Shown here one piece after another: positions 22,422 to 23,682 of a stretch of DNA of 23,682 nucleotides. The DNA lies in contig CAZCZZ010000063.1 of NCBI GenBank assembly GCA_964503335.1, positions 1-23,682 on the forward strand. Reading direction: 5' to 3'. A program made the position numbers and the translations under genes. The stretch is from CAZCZZ01 sp964503335. Lineage in GTDB: Bacteria > Verrucomicrobiota > Kiritimatiellia > CAIVKH01. Each line of letters opens with the position of its first letter. The stretch's first letter is position 1. The notes under the pieces are model-generated. The model was not told the origin of the DNA, did not search any database, and worked only from the letters and a program-made list of their open reading frames with translations.

Positions 22422-23682
22422 ATGCGCATCCATTTCATGGGCGGAGCGGACACCGTCACCGGGTCCCAGCACATCATCGAGGCCAACGGTGGCTTGGTGC
22501 TGCGCGACTGCGGCATGTATCAGGGACGCCGCGATGAAGCGAACAGGATCAATTCCGACCTCGGCTTCGAGGCGTCCCACATCAACAACGTCCTCCTGTC
22601 GCACGCCCACATCGATCACTGCGGCAATCTGCCCAAGCTGGTCGCGAAGGGCTACGCAGGCCCGATCCACGCCACATCCGCCACGGTCTCGCTGACCGAT
22701 ATCATGCTGAAGGACGCCGCGCACATCCAGGAACAGGACGCGGCCTACCTCAACCAGAAGTCAAACCGGCAGGACCTTCCTCCCGTCGTGCCGCTCTATA
22801 CCACCGCCGATGCGCTCAAGGCGCTGGACCGGATGAAAGGACACGAGTACGGGCAGGACCTCGAACTGGCCCCCGGCATCATGCACCGTGCCCTGGAAGC
22901 TGGACACATCCTGGGCGCCGCCCTTTCGGAGTTCACCGTCAAGGAACCCGGGAAGACGACCCGGGTCGGCTTCGCGGTGGATCTGGGCCGGAAGAACCTT
23001 CCGTTGATCCGGGACCCCGAAATGCTCGAGAACATCGACGTCTTGGTGATGGAGAGCACGTATGGCGATCGCGAGCACGACGATGCGACGCATGCGGAAG
23101 AGCAGCTCGGGCGCGCCATCTCGCGCACGTTTGAGCGTGGCGGCAAAGTGCTGATCCCGTCGTTTGCCCTCGAGCGCGCTCAGGAAATTCTTTTCCACAT
23201 CCAGAGCCTGGTCGCGAAGGGTCGCATACCGCAGCGGCCCGTGTACGTGGACAGCCCTATGGCCACGGCCATCACGCGGGTGTTCGACGACAAGCTGAAA
23301 TACCTCGACGAGGAGTTCCACAAGGTGAAGCACGCCTCGGGCTGCCTGATGTGCCCGCCCTGGGTTCGCTTTATCAGCAGCGTCGAGGAGTCGAAGAAGG
23401 TTTCCACATCTGACGAGTCGTGCATCGTGATCGCTGCTTCAGGCATGTGTGAACACGGGCGAATCCTGCATCATTTGAAGCAGGGCATCGGAAGCCCGCG
23501 GAATCTGGTCGCGATCGTCGGCTTCCAGGCGTCCTACACGTTGGGGCGGAGGCTCGTCGAGGGAGCCACTGAGGTTCGCATCTTCGGTGACCTGTTCACG
23601 CGCCGCGCCGAGGTCGAAGTGCTGCCTGCGTTCAGCGCCCATGCGGGCCGCACCGAACTGATCGACTACGCGAAGCAGGTAA
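22422..23682 (+). CDS. MBL-fold/beta-CASP RNase-like protein, 3' end beyond the window
   Basis: At least 420 residues, still open at the window edge. The N-terminus HFMGGADTVTGSQH and the zinc motif HAHIDH (H61, H63, D65, H66) define the metallo-beta-lactamase fold. The later EAGHILGAA His and the VDLGRKNLPL Asp complete the metal site. VMESTYGDREH, a PSFALERAQEI helix, PVYVDSPMA, IAASGMCEHGRILHHLK and FSAHAGR are beta-CASP motifs of the YSH1/CPSF73-like bacterial RNases. It probably processes RNA in the cytoplasm, although some relatives act on other nucleic-acid substrates. ATG 22422 is preceded by AAAGGA nine bases upstream. It is divergent from tatA, the two starts about 120 bp apart; TACAAT at 22396-22401 could be its -10. 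Confidence 0.93.
   Translation, partial: MRIHFMGGADTVTGSQHIIEANGGLVLRDCGMYQGRRDEANRINSDLGFEASHINNVLLSHAHIDHCGNLPKLVAKGYAGPIHATSATVSLTDIMLKDAAHIQEQDAAYLNQKSNRQDLPPVVPLYTTADALKALDRMKGHEYGQDLELAPGIMHRALEAGHILGAALSEFTVKEPGKTTRVGFAVDLGRKNLPLIRDPEMLENIDVLVMESTYGDREHDDATHAEEQLGRAISRTFERGGKVLIPSFALERAQEILFHIQSLVAKGRIPQRPVYVDSPMATAITRVFDDKLKYLDEEFHKVKHASGCLMCPPWVRFISSVEESKKVSTSDESCIVIAASGMCEHGRILHHLKQGIGSPRNLVAIVGFQASYTLGRRLVEGATEVRIFGDLFTRRAEVEVLPAFSAHAGRTELIDYAKQV

Overview
The window reads as a chromosomal segment of a GC-rich, Gram-negative bacterium recovered as a scaffold; a run of exactly 100 N at 19433-19532 marks an assembly join. An LpxL-type acyltransferase, an outer-membrane beta-barrel protein, lipoproteins, two PEP-CTERM proteins, an autotransporter-type beta-strand-repeat protein and a formylglycine-generating-enzyme-like lipoprotein together suggest the PVC superphylum (Verrucomicrobiota/Kiritimatiellota-like) or a neighbouring phylum. 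That placement is inference; no 16S gene is present.

Layout. 1-46: 3' part of a CAU-anticodon tRNA. 139-2748: large secreted metzincin protease. 2837-4834 (-): beta-strand-repeat PEP-CTERM protein. 5126-6790: recN, preceded by a pair of near-identical palindromes. 6874-7896 (-): LacI-type regulator. 8059-8499: DUF6941-like protein. 8551-9762 (-): three-TM protein with 22-residue repeats. 9842-10606: FGE-like lipoprotein. 10714-11847: second PEP-CTERM protein, with a LacI-type palindrome inside its promoter. 11938-12849: lipid A-type acyltransferase. 12818-13044: chain of five hairpins. 13029-13973 (-): EamA transporter. 14125-14637: outer-membrane beta-barrel protein. 14841-16647: rpsB-tsf. 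16822-17211: queF, converging on queE-queC (-, 17218-18698). 18784-19413 (-): superoxide dismutase. After the gap: end of a BON-domain protein, a C39-like/TPR lipoprotein and a membrane-anchored TPR protein, then tatA (-) and a truncated MBL/beta-CASP RNase-like protein.

Most genes are core or household functions: translation (rpsB-tsf), queuosine precursor synthesis (queE, queC, queF), DNA repair (recN), oxidative defence (sod), protein export (tatA) and envelope biogenesis. The accessory content is extracytoplasmic: PEP-CTERM proteins, the protease, and the lipoproteins and TPR proteins. No defence island, prophage, transposase or CRISPR array is visible.

The least ordinary signals are non-coding. 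They are a five-hairpin array between two convergent genes, compact 9-bp/3-nt REP-like hairpins elsewhere, twin palindromes 32 bp apart just upstream of recN, and a perfect LacI-type operator between the -35 and -10 of a PEP-CTERM gene. Among proteins, a C39-peptidase-like TPR lipoprotein appears to have lost its catalytic Cys and His, and its signal peptide lacks an in-frame start codon.
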